Below, piece after piece: positions 1 to 11,603 of a DNA stretch of 64,000 nt. The notes below the pieces were generated by a model. The model ran no database searches. It saw only the letters and a program-made list of their open reading frames with translations, and was not told the DNA's origin. Position numbers and translations under genes: made by a program. This DNA comes from Viola odorata (Eukaryota > Streptophyta > Magnoliopsida > Malpighiales > Violaceae), in contig OY829538.1 in assembly GCA_963691705.1 (NCBI GenBank), positions 55,021,151 to 55,085,150 of the forward strand, read 5' to 3'. Every line of letters begins with the position of its first letter. Within the stretch, counting starts at the first letter, position 1.

Positions 1-618
1 AACGGCCAGGCCGAGGTGTCTAACCGCGAGATCAAGTCTATTTTGGAAAAGACCGTCAACCAATCCCACAAGGATTGGAGCGTGAAGCTTGACGATGCTT
101 TGTGGGCATATCGAACAACGTTCAAGACTCCTATTGGCATAACCCCCTATCGACTTGTCTACGGCAAACCTTGTCACCTGCCCGTTGAAATCGAGCATAA
201 AGCCTTCTGGGCCATTCGGAAGGCCAATTTCAACCTTGACGAAGCCGGACAACATCGCAGATTGCAAATCTAGGAGTTAGAAGAGCTTCATGATGATGCC
301 TACGAGAATGCCCTCATCTACAAGGGCAAGACGAAGGCCTACCATGATAAACTTCTATCTCATAAATCTTTCACAATCGGACAGAAAGTTCTGTTATATA
401 ACTCTCGCCTGAGGTTGTTTTCAGGAAAGCTGAAGTCCAAGTGGACCGGTCCATATGTTGTCACAGCCGTTTATGACCACGGCGCCGTTGAAATCTGGAG
501 TTTAGAGACTAGAGTCACCTTCAAGGTCAATGGACGCCGTCTCAAGGAATTCTACGAGGGGTTCAAGCCATTTATCGTAGAGGAGATGGATGTCGCTGAC
601 CCGCCTGACCAACTCTGA
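1..618 (+). pseudogene. Integrase C-terminal part of the Athila-like element
   Basis: The reading frame opens at the edge with [12 protein letters not shown], the region around the third catalytic residue (E) of a Ty3/gypsy integrase. It continues through the typical [16 protein letters not shown] segment into the GPY/F-like C-terminal region ([21 protein letters not shown]) and ends at a TGA at 616-618. One in-frame TAG at 271-273 interrupts it where related proteins read a glutamine (LQ.QELEEL), so this copy is broken. Integrase joins the reverse-transcribed DNA to the host chromosome. There is no chromodomain, which fits the Athila/Tat branch rather than chromoviruses. Confidence 0.9.
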
Positions 619-1072
619 TATTTGTCCCCAACGTCTAGGCCGAGACGCTAAATACGGCACTTTGTGGGAAGCAACCCACTTTTCTATCCCTTCCTCTATT
701 TTTTTCTAAATTATCTTATCCTTCCCTACACCCCTTGATTTTCTCCATCCCTAAATCTACTCCCTCCATTTATTTTATTTATTTCCCCCTATTCCTCCAC
801 CTTCTTATATACTATTTTAATTCACTTTCCATATCCCACTTAATTCCAATTTTAAACTTTGAATTTCCTGTTCAGGAGCGTGACAATTGGGATATGCAGT
901 TGAGATTTGATGGACCCCAATCACTAGCCGCACATGGGCAATGGCTAGCTGCTGGCAGCCTTAAAGGGAGAACGCTTTCTTCCATTTTCTTTTCACTTTC
1001 CACTTTTCTTTCCATCTTCTTCCTCTTGCTTTTCAGCTTTCTCTCTTTGCACGAAACCTCTGCAAATTCTCA
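619..1072 (+). other. Spacer between integrase and extra ORF
   Basis: Pyrimidine-rich, noncoding stretch. The open frame across 735-1307 is low complexity and overlaps the better-supported ORF that begins at 1073, so I do not call it a gene. It contains the short GGGAAGCAACCCA motif near its start. Confidence 0.6.
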
Positions 1073-2309
1073 ATGGCCCGTTCCAAGAAAAGTGCTGGAC
1101 GATCCGACCTCCCATCTGGTCGTCGTTCCTAAGGTACGCCGACAACCACTACCCCCGTTACTCCCACTGCAGCCGACATCTCTGCCGTCGCTGGAACTCC
1201 ACCAGCAACCACCACTGCCACCAAATCCCCACAAAAATAGACTCGCTCTACCCCTCTCTCTTCAACGAAGCAACCGCAACCGGCAACCGCCGCTGCTACT
1301 ACCCTAGTTGCTCCCATCACCACCGCTGTCGCACCCACCGCTTCAGGTGCCAAAAAACCATCACCCACCCCCATTACCGTTTAGACACCAACGGCCCACC
1401 CTCTCCTTACCCCACCATCTAAACCCACTTCTTCCAAAACAAAACCCAATCCCGTTTCCACAAAAATCATTCGCACCGTGATACCACCGAAAACCCCTGC
1501 CATAGATGACGAATCATCGTCTGGAGAGTACGAGATTGACTCCGGCGAATCAGCCGACTCCATTGAGACAGCTACCACCGACCAGCCCGCTCCGCTGAAA
1601 GCAGCGGCGCCAAGTGCCTCCGGCAGTCCCCACCTCTACTAAGCCCGCTAAGTCTGGCGATTCCTCATCTAACGAGGAGTCGAGCGAGAAAGATGGGGAA
1701 TCCCAAGAGGGTTCCGATGAGAATGAGTCCGACCAGGCTTCGGAGGAGGAAGAAGACGACACCACCACTGGTCAGACCACATCTCCCATCGCCCAGAGCA
1801 CTCCCGCCACTCCGGCATCCGACGCTGACGTCTAGGTTACCAGAACCGTGCCAGGACCCAGCGGCTTACCCATGGGCCACGGCATGACATCTCGGGGCCG
1901 ATTGATTGATCCTATCTGCTACACCGAAGAGAAACCTGAAAAGGTGCAGCTTCTAGTCCATATTGACGACGACGATAATTAAGAGGATGAAGCTTTTGTT
2001 CCTCCCGCCACCACTGAGACCACCGAAAACACCTCGATGGAGATGGAAGCTGAGGAACCGTCCCCCGTTCACCCCAAACTCAAAGCCCCTACCACACCAT
2101 CTACTTCTTCTAAACCAAAAAAATCGACCCGAACCGCTACCAGCTCGGTCAAGACAGCGATTCCTACCCCAGCCGCACGTTCAGCCCACGCTAGAGCAGG
2201 CACAGTCGTGCCCTTTGCCCAGGTAACACTGGATCTTTCTCACTTACATGGATGGCTGGACTTTCCTGATAATCCCAGCAATGATAGGTTGTTAGCTTTG
2301 CATGGCATG
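1073..2309 (+). pseudogene. Athila-type extra ORF (ORF1/ARK-like), N-terminal part, decayed
   Basis: An ATG at 1073 opens a Ser/Thr/Pro/Ala-rich frame starting MARSKKSAGRSD. The same protein can be followed downstream only by crossing stops (near 1130, 1243 and 1381) and one frameshift near 1600. It then becomes acidic (SSNEESSEKDGESQEGSDE), passes further stops (near 1833 and 1978), and reaches the folded domain around LHGWLDFPDNPSNDR. At 2309 the frame is cut by the LTR of the nested element and resumes in the same frame at 25136. This low-complexity N-terminus with a downstream globular domain is typical of the ORF found after pol in Athila elements. Its role there is not established. Confidence 0.7.
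2305..2309. repeat. Target-site duplication GCATG, left copy
   Basis: GCATG at 2305-2309 is repeated at 25131-25135, directly outside the two LTRs of the CRM-like element. Five bases is the normal duplication size for LTR retrotransposons. Confidence 0.92.
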
Positions 2310-3431
2310 TAATGTGATCCCACGCATCTCCACTATTCCTTTGCCACCTTCTGGACCAGTGACTCGAGCACGAGCCAAAAAGCTTCAAGATCAGTTGTCT
2401 ATACTCCTTCACACAGAGCTGAAGCGCGAGGATGCAATGGAGGGAGCAGCATTGCGAGAGAGAGTCCCGCGCATGGTTAATCTCCTTACCATTGCGCCAA
2501 GTGACGGTGATCCTTCAAGGAGTCAAACGGCCGCGTAGATGGAGCGTTTCTGCCCATCCATTAAGTTCAACGTGTACTACCTTAGAATCGTTTGATCGAC
2601 CAAGCACATGATACTTCAAGATGTTAGCTTTCGTTTGGGATAAGTTTCAGCCCAATCGGACAGGTGGATTGAAAGTTATGACGGTCAACATTTTCATGCG
2701 CAGCATGGACGTAATTACGCCCATTATAGGCGTAATTACTCCAGAAATAGAAGCGCAAGGCGACGCTGCAAGATGCTCGACGTGATCACGCCGAGTACCG
2801 ACGTGATCACGCCGACGAGGACCAGTTTTCGGTCAAAATTGGAACTTCCAATTTGTCCATCTTTAATTAATATTTTATGACTTAATTAAATTAGTTTTAT
2901 TTGTTTCCTTAATTAATTAGTTAAATAATGGCAACAACCTTTTTTTCCATTTATTTAATTAATTAGTTACTCAGTTTATTTAAATTAGTTAATTAAGTCA
3001 ATTACCTTATTTAGAACTCCTACTTCTATTCCTATTAGGGTTTGCTTGTAACCTTATATAAGGAGCCGCTTGGCCTCCTTAGAAATTTGGCTTAATTTTG
3101 ATAATCAGAACAATTGTTTCTTGCAACTTATGCCCATTGTTCATCCGTGAGCACTTGTTCCTTCTTGAGTCTTGCAATTCTCGAGTCTGTTTCAAGTAAA
3201 ACCTGAATATTGCATCATTGTGTCATTTGCCTTAGATTGATTCTCATACCGGAGTCTAGATTTAAGGATTCTACTCAAGATCCTCGATTTCTTGGTTTAG
3301 ATTGCTTAACGCCTGGCTGTTAGGAGATTTAAACATCAAGAGAGTCATATTGTTTCCGCAGATTGAAATCCAGTCTTGAACAAAGATCAAAAGGTACGTG
3401 CTACGCATCCTACGCAACTAGGATCGTATCA
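2310..3431 (+). repeat. 5' LTR of the CRM-like element
   Basis: 1122 bp, matched nearly base for base by 24009-25130. It ends in CGTATCA. The first bases read TAATGTGATCC, whereas the 3' copy reads TGATGTGATCC, so the canonical TG start has mutated here. It contains an AT-rich middle part and a TATATAAGG box near 3055 that is likely the TATA element. Confidence 0.95.
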
Positions 3432-3450
3432 GTTGGTAGCGGAGCTTAAG
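3432..3450 (+). other. Primer binding site
   Basis: Directly after the 5' LTR comes GTTGGTAGCGGAGCTTAAG. It resembles the initiator-methionine tRNA site of many plant LTR elements (TGGTATCAGAGC) with a few changes. A related sequence, AAGTGGTAGCAGAGC, sits beside the LTR of the element at 42876. Confidence 0.7.
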
Positions 3451-3582
3451 GCGTTCAAAGATTGGTAAGTATCTTTAATTGTGTTTTTAGTTTTCATTGC
3501 TGAAATCGGTATTCCCTTCTACTCCATTCAAAACCGATTTCTTTGCTGTGCTTGGTTCGTTATATGTGCAAATTTCTGACAG

Positions 3583-3935
3583 TGTCGAAATTGAATTTTA
3601 ATATATAGCTATTGACATCCAAATTTGGTGAGAAAGGTCTCGTTGGAAAGCTTCACCTGTTAGGTTTCCGAATAAAAAAGAATCAAGTGATTCGGACGCC
3701 GGAGTCAAAAGCTGCACCCGATTTACTAAATTGTGTTTTCTGTCAAATTCTACACAATTTCTGTCAAGTCGAAATTGAATTCGTATATATAGCTATTGAA
3801 GTCCGCTTTTGGTGAAAAATGATCCGTTGGAAAGCTGTGTTTGTTAGGAATCCAAATCAAAAAGAATCATGTGATGTGGAGTTTGGAGTCAAAATCTGTG
3901 ATCGAAACACTAAACTGTGTACGTAGTAAAAAAAA
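3583..3935 (+). repeat. Two tandem imperfect copies of a 185-bp unit in the leader
   Basis: GTCGAAATTGAATT begins at 3583 and again at 3768. The following bases (ATATATAGCTATTGA, then TTGGAAAGCT, AAAAAGAATCA and GGAGTCAAAA) recur in the same order at the same 185-base offset. The second copy is slightly shorter and ends before the A-run near 3928. Confidence 0.85.
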
Positions 3936-4035
3936 AAAGTTTAAAGACTACGTCAATTTACAATTACAAAAGATAAAAGTGTTAAACTCCAATATCAAAA
4001 GGAAAGCAAAAGAGACAAGAGCAAAGTGAACGCAT

Positions 4036-4040
4036 ATTGT
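4036..4040. repeat. Target-site duplication ATTGT of the Ogre
   Basis: ATTGT at 4036-4040 recurs at 21265-21269, immediately outside the two Ogre LTRs. Confidence 0.95.
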
Positions 4041-7000
4041 TGTCGCACCGTCGCGCGCGAAAATTCGGGACGCAATGAAATTCACATAACAATGAAGTCG
4101 CCACCCTATTTTCTAAGGTTTAGGGAAACCTAAAAAGTTCGAAAAAGAAGAAGAAAATAAAATAAAACTAAGGCACAAATAAAAGGGTCTAAACCCGAGA
4201 ACTACGGTTCGGGGTCGTATTATGGGCTCGGGAAGGTGTTAGGCACCCGAGTCTCATCCTTAAAAAGGTTACCGGTTCTAAAAAAAAGAGGTGTTTAAAA
4301 ATCATGTTGAAAACAAGTAATTGGGCCCTCAGGGGAGGTATCGTCGCTTTAGCTTTAAGTCGGTTTGATTGATTTTATCCTAATTATTGTCGAGTTGTTT
4401 AACAGAAAATAACATTTTTAATCTCTAAAACATGAAAAAGGTTGGTTATATACCTATTCCGGTTTAATTTAATCGAGTTCAAAATTAGTCCGATTACATG
4501 CCAATTTTGGTGAAATTACTACCATTTTATTATTAATCTTTACCAAAGCGACGACCCTAGTGAATCACAGACGAATCACGGTGAACAAATCCACTATCAT
4601 CACGTTTGAAACACTATCATCATTGGGCCAATGCACGTGATTAATCCTATTTACTAAGTGATTCTACGCATGCATAGACTAGCAAAGTACCATTTTCATG
4701 AAATGCGAGAAAACACGTTGAAAAGAGAAAAACCGGGAAGTGGGGTCGAAGCCGCGCACATAACACATTCGTCAATATAGCATAAATTAAAATACATTCA
4801 TGAGCAAAAAATAAATAACAAAGGATTTCTAAATTTAAGCGATCACACAACAGTAAAGATCTAAATCTCATTTTTAAAAAAAGGGAAACATATAAGAGGG
4901 TTTAAAAATATGGAGGTATTTTCTATGAGTTGGGCTTAAGGCCCATTTACTATCTTTTCGCTTTCAAATGATTATTCTCTTTGGTGATTTACTATTTTTG
5001 AATGAGATTAAGTTATTGGAAAAGATTTAAATCTTAGGTTTTAATTACTATTTTGTTTAATTTTCTTTGATTGATTTTACTCATTTTTTATTTTCAGGGA
5101 ATTATTAAAGGTTTGGGGATTTAGTAATTAATAATCATGCAATTGAATTAGAGCGTGATGTTTATTATTAATCCTATTCAAATTTCATGCATTTAAAGAA
5201 AATAAAATGTTGAGTATTTCTACCTAATTCGTTCAAACAAGGGTTGATTAAAGATTAAAACTAAAGAGAGTTTCTTAATCAAACTATTCTCATGCAATCA
5301 AATTAATTTTAAATTATAGCAATTCTAAATAATCATGCATCACATAACAAATAAAATAACTAGCAAAAATCTCCTCGAACGGGCACCTGCATCACAGATC
5401 GGTTAGTAGCACAGAACGAAAATAAATAAATATTACAAGCATGCATACGAGTAAACTACGAACGAAATAAATAAAAAAGCTCTCGACGGGCCAGCCTAAC
5501 AACAACAGCCCATCTCTCCTTCTTCTTTCTTAATGGGCCGGCCTAGCCAAGCCCAACCCTAACAAATAATAGGATTTTCTCATCAGCCCCAACCCTACAC
5601 AAACATAATTCATCTCCTTCCCTTTCCTCAAGCCGCCGGCGGCTACACAAGCAAACCAATCTCTTTCTTCCTCTGCCGTCGGCGACTCCTCCTCTATCTC
5701 TTCATCTCCTGCGAATCAAACACAAACACAACAACAAAGAGACCAACAACAAGCACAAAAACAGGAGCAAAGTAAGCAAGAGAGGAAACGAACGGAGAGG
5801 TCGCGGCTGGCGCGGCGACGGGGCTGGAACGACGGTGAACCGCGGCGACGGCGCTGGCGCGGGTGAGGTGAGTATTTTGGTTGAATGGCCGACGGGTTTG
5901 AGCGGCTGGGTAGCTGGATTAGGTTCAGTGGTGGTTTGCAGTGGTGGTTTGGGTGGATTTCGGGGCTGGTTTTGGGGCTGATTTTGGGGCTGTTTGGGTG
6001 GACTTCGGGGCTGATTTTGGGACTGATTTTGGGTGGCAGAGGTGGCTGTTTTAGGGTGGCAGAGGTGACTGATTGGTGCTGGTTCGGTGACTGTTTGGTG
6101 TTGATTTTAGGTTGGTTTGGGGCGGTCTTTGTAGCTGTTTCGGGTGAGGTGGACCGGAATGGTGGTTTTTGAGTTGTGTTTGAATTAATTTTGGGTTGGG
6201 TGTATTTGGTTTCGGATAAGTGATTTAATTTGCTGATGGGTGATTTAATTTAGGTTTGATGAGTAGGTGCAGTGTGTCGATGATTTTGGTGATTTTAAAG
6301 AGAGGGCGTGGCGTTTAGGCAGTGAGGGTTAAGATGGGTTCAGTATTGGGCAGCGAGGATGAAGATATTTGTTGGTGATCGTGTGGGATTGGGATTTCTA
6401 CAGAGTGAGAGTGAAATTGAGGGTTGGGATTTGGCAGGGGGGTAATTTGCTCTGGGATCAGTCTCCTCCTCTTGCAAAGGATTTGCTCTTAATTTATAGA
6501 GGGTGAGATACATTGAGGAGGTAGGGGTCCGGTCATGGTGATGAGAGAAGGGATTGAGATTAATTCAAATGTTTGTCAGAGATTTTTGAAGAAAAATTGG
6601 AAGAATGAGCGGGGTTCATGGGATCTGCTTTGACAAATGGAGAGGAGAGCCGGCTCTCTCAGATTTTCTTTTGAAAACTGAGGAAAAGAGCCGTTTGTGT
6701 CCGATTCCCTTTGACAATGGGAGAGGTGAACAACCTTTATCAGATTTCATTTGAAAAATGAGGAAGAAGAGAGGTGGTTCGGCGATTATGGGTATTTTAT
6801 TATTTAGTTCGAGCTAGCGGTCCGATAAACCGATAAAAGCTCGAATAAAAATATGAACAAAAAAAATAAAATAAAATACCAGGATACGAAAAATAAATAA
6901 TGGTAATAATAATAATAATGATAATAATAATAATAATACTTAACAATATAATTAACAATAATTATGGACGATAAAATAAAAATAAAAATGTGGGTATGTT

Positions 7001-7044
7001 ATGATATGGTAATGATTACTTATGTCAAAAATCGGGTAGCAACA
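4041..7044 (-). repeat. 3' LTR of the Ogre
   Basis: 3004 bp, starting TGTCGCACCG and ending GGTAGCAACA on the + strand. It contains a CCGCCGGCGG palindrome near 5632, a G-rich repeat of TGATTTTGGGGC-like units (5950-6040) and an AAT microsatellite near 6900. Short open frames within it (for example 5885-6172) are repeat-derived and are not genes. Confidence 0.97.
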
Positions 7045-7062
7045 GTTGCCCCCTCTTTAATG
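7045..7062 (-). other. Polypurine tract of the Ogre
   Basis: Read on the - strand, TTAAAGAGGGGGCAAC lies directly before the 3' LTR start (TGTTGCTACC). This is the expected place and composition for the plus-strand primer of reverse transcription. Confidence 0.85.
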
Positions 7063-7289
7063 TCTTATCAAAAATAAAGTGTAACTGTGATTTTTGATGA
7101 GCAGTAAAGACGGTTGCCCCAGTACCACAAATATTTGAAATGCATGGTTAAAAAACAAAGGAAATGACCTCACTCGAAAATGTGGACGTACCTTTACTCG
7201 GACACTTCGCAGAAATATAAATTGCTTAAATGTAAATTTACCTCTTCTTGGTCAGATGTAGACGCAGAAATTTAATTTGCGGGAAAATA

Positions 7290-7740
7290 AACTTAGCTCC
7301 CCTCGGATGCTGATGGCTCTACTCAGATGCCTTGCAAGAATGTAAAACGCAGCTTCACTCGGACGTCTCCCCTCGAATACCGCGATGCATAAATGTAAAT
7401 CCAGCTCTACTCAGACGCTGGTGGCTCCACTCGGATGCCTTGCAAATTCAGCTCCACTCGGATACTGATGACTCCACTCGGACGTCTTGAAATACGGCTC
7501 TACTCAGATGCCGTCAACTCCACTCGGACGTTGGAAAATTCAGCTCTATTCAGATGCTGATGGCTCCACTCGGATGCCTAAAAAACTCAGTTCCAACTCG
7601 GATACTGATGACTCCACTCGGATGTCTTACAAAAAGAAAAAATGCGGATTCACTCGGACGTCTCCCCTCGAATACCGCGATGCATAAACATAAACCCAGC
7701 TCTACTCAGAAGCTGGTGGCTCCACTCGGATGCTTAAAAG
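7290..7740 (-). repeat. Tandem repeats in the Ogre 3' UTR
   Basis: Many variants of a short unit (GCTCCACTCGGATGCC, GACTCCACTCGGA, CTCTACTCAGATGC on the + strand) are packed here. A longer block containing CTCCCCTCGAATACCGCGAT is present at about 7367 and again about 300 bases later, giving a higher-order repeat. Hypervariable tandem repeats in this position are known for Ogre/Tat elements. The remaining 270 bases up to pol hold nothing recognisable. Confidence 0.85.
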
Positions 7741-8010
7741 GTACCTCTGCAAAACAAAGGTTAGACTCCTGCAAAACTTAATATTGATTAGTGAAATAAG
7801 GCTGAAGGCAGCCTTTATAATTCAAACTATTCCCCTTGACCGTTGGTACCATGCTTCCTTTTTGTCGCTTTAAAGGTTAAGATGAGAATTTTAAATATGC
7901 AAGTTTTTTGAGAAAAATGCTCATTTTATTAATTCAGAATGAATATTAGATGTCTTGTCATGACGAAACCCTATGTCTTTTGATCGAAGAGAAGCGTAGT
8001 CTGTAAATCT

Positions 8011-11000
8011 CTATGCGAAGTACATCTTGACAGATTCAGCATTCACTGGTCTCGGCAAATCATCTCCATCCATGTTAGTAAGCCTTAAAGCGTTCCCAGA
8101 GAATGCGTGCTTGACCACATATGGGCCTTCATACTTAGGGGCCCACTTCCCTCGACTGTCCTCCTGATGAGGAAGAATCTTCTTCAATACTAAATCTCCG
8201 GTTTTGAACTCGCGAGGTCGCACTTTCTTGTTATAAGCATTTGCCATCCTCTCTTGGTATAATTGAGCATGACACATTGCTGTCAATCGTTTCTCTGAGA
8301 TTAGATTCAGTTGTTCATACCTTACTCTCGCCCAATCAGACTCTTCCACTTCTGATTCCGCCAAGATTCTAAGAGAAGGAATTTCCACCTCGAGAGGAAT
8401 CACTGCTTCCATGCCGTAGACCAAGGAATAAGGAGTTACCCCCGTAGAAGTACGAATGGCGATCCGATAAGCGTGCAAAGCAAAAGGAAGCATGTCATGC
8501 CAATCCTTGTAGGTGACCACCATCTTCTGAATAATCTTCTTTAAGTTCTTGTTTGCTGCCTCGACCGCGCCATTCATCTTTGGACGGTAAGGCGAAGAGT
8601 TTCGGTGTTTGATTTTCCATTGTTTGCAAAGGTTGTCAATTAGCTTCCCATTCAAATTGGTGTCATTATCGGTAATGATTGTTTCAGGAACCCCATAGCG
8701 ACAAATGATATTTTTCTCGATGAACCGCATGGTTGTCTTCTGCATGATGTTTGGGTAGGAGGTAGCCTCAACCCACTTTGTGAAATAATCAATCGCAACA
8801 AGGATAAATCGGTGACCGTTGGAAGCTTTTGGATGAATCTGGCCGATGATGTCAATTCCCCACATTGCGAAAGGCCAAGGGGATGTCATGTTAAAAAGAG
8901 GGGTAGGAGGTACATGGATATGATCAGCGTAAATCTGACATTTGTGACACTTCCTGACATAGTCAATGCAATCTCGCTCCATGGTGAGCCAGAAGTAACC
9001 CCGTCTCATTATCTGTCTTACCATCATGTGTCCACTAGCATGCGTGGCACAAATCCCCTCATGGGTCTCAGTCATGATCTTCTTGGCTTCATGTACAATA
9101 ACGCAACGAAGCAAGGCACCATCCGCCCTTCTTTTATACAAAACCTCACCATCGAGGTAGAAATCTAAGGCCAAACGCTGAAGAGTTTTCTTATCGCTCC
9201 GACTTGCTCCCGGTGGGTATTCTCGACATTTGATAAATTGTACCAGGTCATGGAACCACGGCTTTCCATCTGGCTCATCTTCTAATGCAGCACAACATGC
9301 CGGAGTTTCTCTCACTTCTACTCTCAATGGTTGGAGCATTATTCCGCATTCCAGTTTGAACATAGAAGCTAGAGTAGCTAATGCATCTGCAAAACGATTC
9401 TTCTCTCGATCAATCCGATTAAACTTAGTTTCTTCGAACTCATCTATAAGCTTGGTGAGCAATTTTTGGTAAGGTATCAGCTTTGAATCTCTAGTTTGCC
9501 ACAAATCTTGCGCTTGATAAATGACAAGAGCGGAGTCTCCAAAAATCTCCAATCTTTTCACCTTCAAATCGATTGCCGCCATTAATCCATTGATGCATGC
9601 CTCATATTCAGCAATGTTATTTGTACATGGGAAATTCAATTTGCAAGCCACGGGGAATTGTCGGCCATCTGGTGCAATGATCACAGCGCCCACTCCTTTT
9701 CCTGAAAGGTTCACCGCACCATCGAAGAACATGGTCCACCACTCATCTTCCTCCGTATTTTCCTTAAGCTCAGCGTCAATCACCACTATATCTTCATCCG
9801 GAAAATCAAACTTTAGTGGTTCGTACTCATCCATAGCATGATCAGCCAAGTGATCGGCAAGAGCACTTGCTTTGACCGCCTTTCGAGTCACATACACGAT
9901 CTCGTATTCTGCCAACAAGACTTGCCATCTACAAATTCGACTCGACAAATACGGTTTCTCGAAAATATACTTCAAAGGATCCATGCGAGAAATCAACCAC
10001 GTCGTGTAATATAACATATAATGCCTGAGTCTGCGAGCACTCCATGCTAAGGCGCAACAAGTTCGTTCTAACATGGAATAATGCATTTCACATTCATTGA
10101 ACTTCTTACTCAGGTAGTAAATGGCTTGCTCACGTCTCCCCGATTCATCATGCTGCCCCAAAACACAACCCATGGCACCAGTTGTGACCGTTAAATACAT
10201 AAGTAAAGGGCGTCCTTGCGTCGGAGGGATCAACACCGGAGGATTCTGCAAATACGCCTTGATCTTCTCAAAAGCTTTTTGGCAACCCTCATCCCATTCT
10301 GCGTCGCCATTCTTCCTCAACATTCTGAACATCGGCTCGCAAGTAAGTGTCAACTGACTAATGAAGCGGGCAATATAGTTAATACGCCCTAGGAAACTCC
10401 GTACTTCCTTCTCGGTTTTGGGAGAAGGTAACTCTTGAATCGCCTTCACCTTGTCGGGATCCACTTCTATACCTCTATTACTGACAATAAACCCTAATAA
10501 CTTCCCTGATGTCACTCCAAAGGTACACTTGGCCGGATTCAATCGTAACTGAAACTGTCTCAACCTTTCAAATACTTTCTTTAGGATGTCAACATGATTT
10601 TGTGCCTCGCAAGACTTGGCTATCATGTCATCGACATATATCTCAACTTCCTTATGCATCATGTCATGAAACAAAGTAACGGCGGCACGCTGGTAAGTAG
10701 CACCTGCGTTCTTCAAACCGAAGGGCATCACTTTGTAGCAAAAGGTTCCCCAAGGTGTGATGAAGGTCATTTTCTCGCTATCTTCAGGAGCCATCTTAAT
10801 CTGATTGTATCCCGAAAATCCATCCATGAAGGAGAACATGCCATTATGGGCGGCACTGTCTACTAGGACATCAATATGAGGAAGGGGGAAATCATCTTTG
10901 GGACTTGCTCGATTAAGATCACGGAAATCCACACACATGCGAACTTTCCCATCCTTCTTTGGTACCGGCACGATATTGGCGACCCATTCCGGGTATTCAG

Positions 11001-11449
11001 CAACTCTTAGGAAACCCGCATCTAACTGCTTTGCGACTTCCTCCTTTATTTTCAAAAGAACATCAGGGTGCATCCTTCGGAGTTTCTGTTTTACGGGCTT
11101 GTATTCGGACTTCAACGGAATACGGTGCTCAACTATACTAGGGTCAAGACCCGGCATATCCTCATATGACCATGCGAACACATCCATATACTCTTTGAGA
11201 AGCGAAATCAACCTCTCTTTCTGAACAGAATTCAAGGTTGTTCCGATTTTGACAGCCTTCCGATCATCATCGCTTGCCCCCAAGTTTATCTCTTCCAACT
11301 CCTCCTGGTGAGGGACTATCTTCCTCTCAGAATTCTCTACCAAACGGGCTAACAAATGCGGAATCTCAAACTCATCCTCTGTTGCGGCGATAATCTCTTC
11401 ACCAGTAAAGACATAGGGTATATCAAGACAATCCGAATTAATATTTATC
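8011..11449 (-). CDS. Ogre pol: reverse transcriptase, RNase H, second RNase H, integrase
   Basis: The exon begins at 11449, after the intron acceptor, and reads ININSDCLDIPYVFTG. Domains in order are reverse transcriptase (VPKKDGKVRMCVDFRDLN; catalytic YVDD at 10627-10638), RNase H (ALAWSARRLRHYM region), an additional RNase H of the type found in Tat elements (FFDGAVNLSGKGVGAV ... FGDSALV ... FADALA), and integrase. The integrase has a zinc-binding part (CHKCQIYA), catalytic core motifs (WGIDIIG, ITDNDTNLNG, GAVEAANK) and a C-terminal region ending SVKMYFA. There is no chromodomain. The frame is uninterrupted for about 1150 codons, notable for a plant element, and suggests recent activity. 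It copies the element RNA into DNA and inserts it. Confidence 0.95.
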
Positions 11450-11603
11450 CTGAAAATAAAAATACAAAAGACAAAAGATATTTGGAAAGGAAACCGCGTA
11501 ATTATATTAATACGATAAAAGGGAGCATAAGCTCTACAAAAGAGTTTTCTCCGTTTAGGGAAATTTAAAAACCATGGATGCATGTCTTGAAAAAAGAAAT
11601 TAC
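11450..11603 (-). other. Ogre intron between gag-pro and pol (154 bp)
   Basis: On the - strand the donor is TCTAT|GTAATTTC (intron starts at 11603) and the acceptor is TATTTTCAG|GATAAAT (intron ends at 11450). Removal joins AT+G to form an ATG codon and puts gag-pro and pol in one frame. Unspliced RNA instead ends at the TAA at 11602-11600, giving gag-pro alone. Partial splicing of an intron at this site is a known Ogre trait, thought to set the ratio of Gag to Pol. Confidence 0.88.

Noticed and set aside
735..1307. 190-codon open frame after the Athila integrase
   Set aside because: Pyrimidine-rich low-complexity sequence that overlaps the ATG and frame of the better-supported extra ORF.
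5885..6172. Open frame rich in Trp/Gly/Leu in the Ogre LTR, repeated in the other LTR
   Set aside because: It consists of G-rich minisatellite units, differs between the two LTRs by an 11-bp indel that shifts it, and has no homology I recognise.
8812..11224. Several + strand open frames of 80-118 codons
   Set aside because: Shadows of the intact Ogre pol on the other strand.
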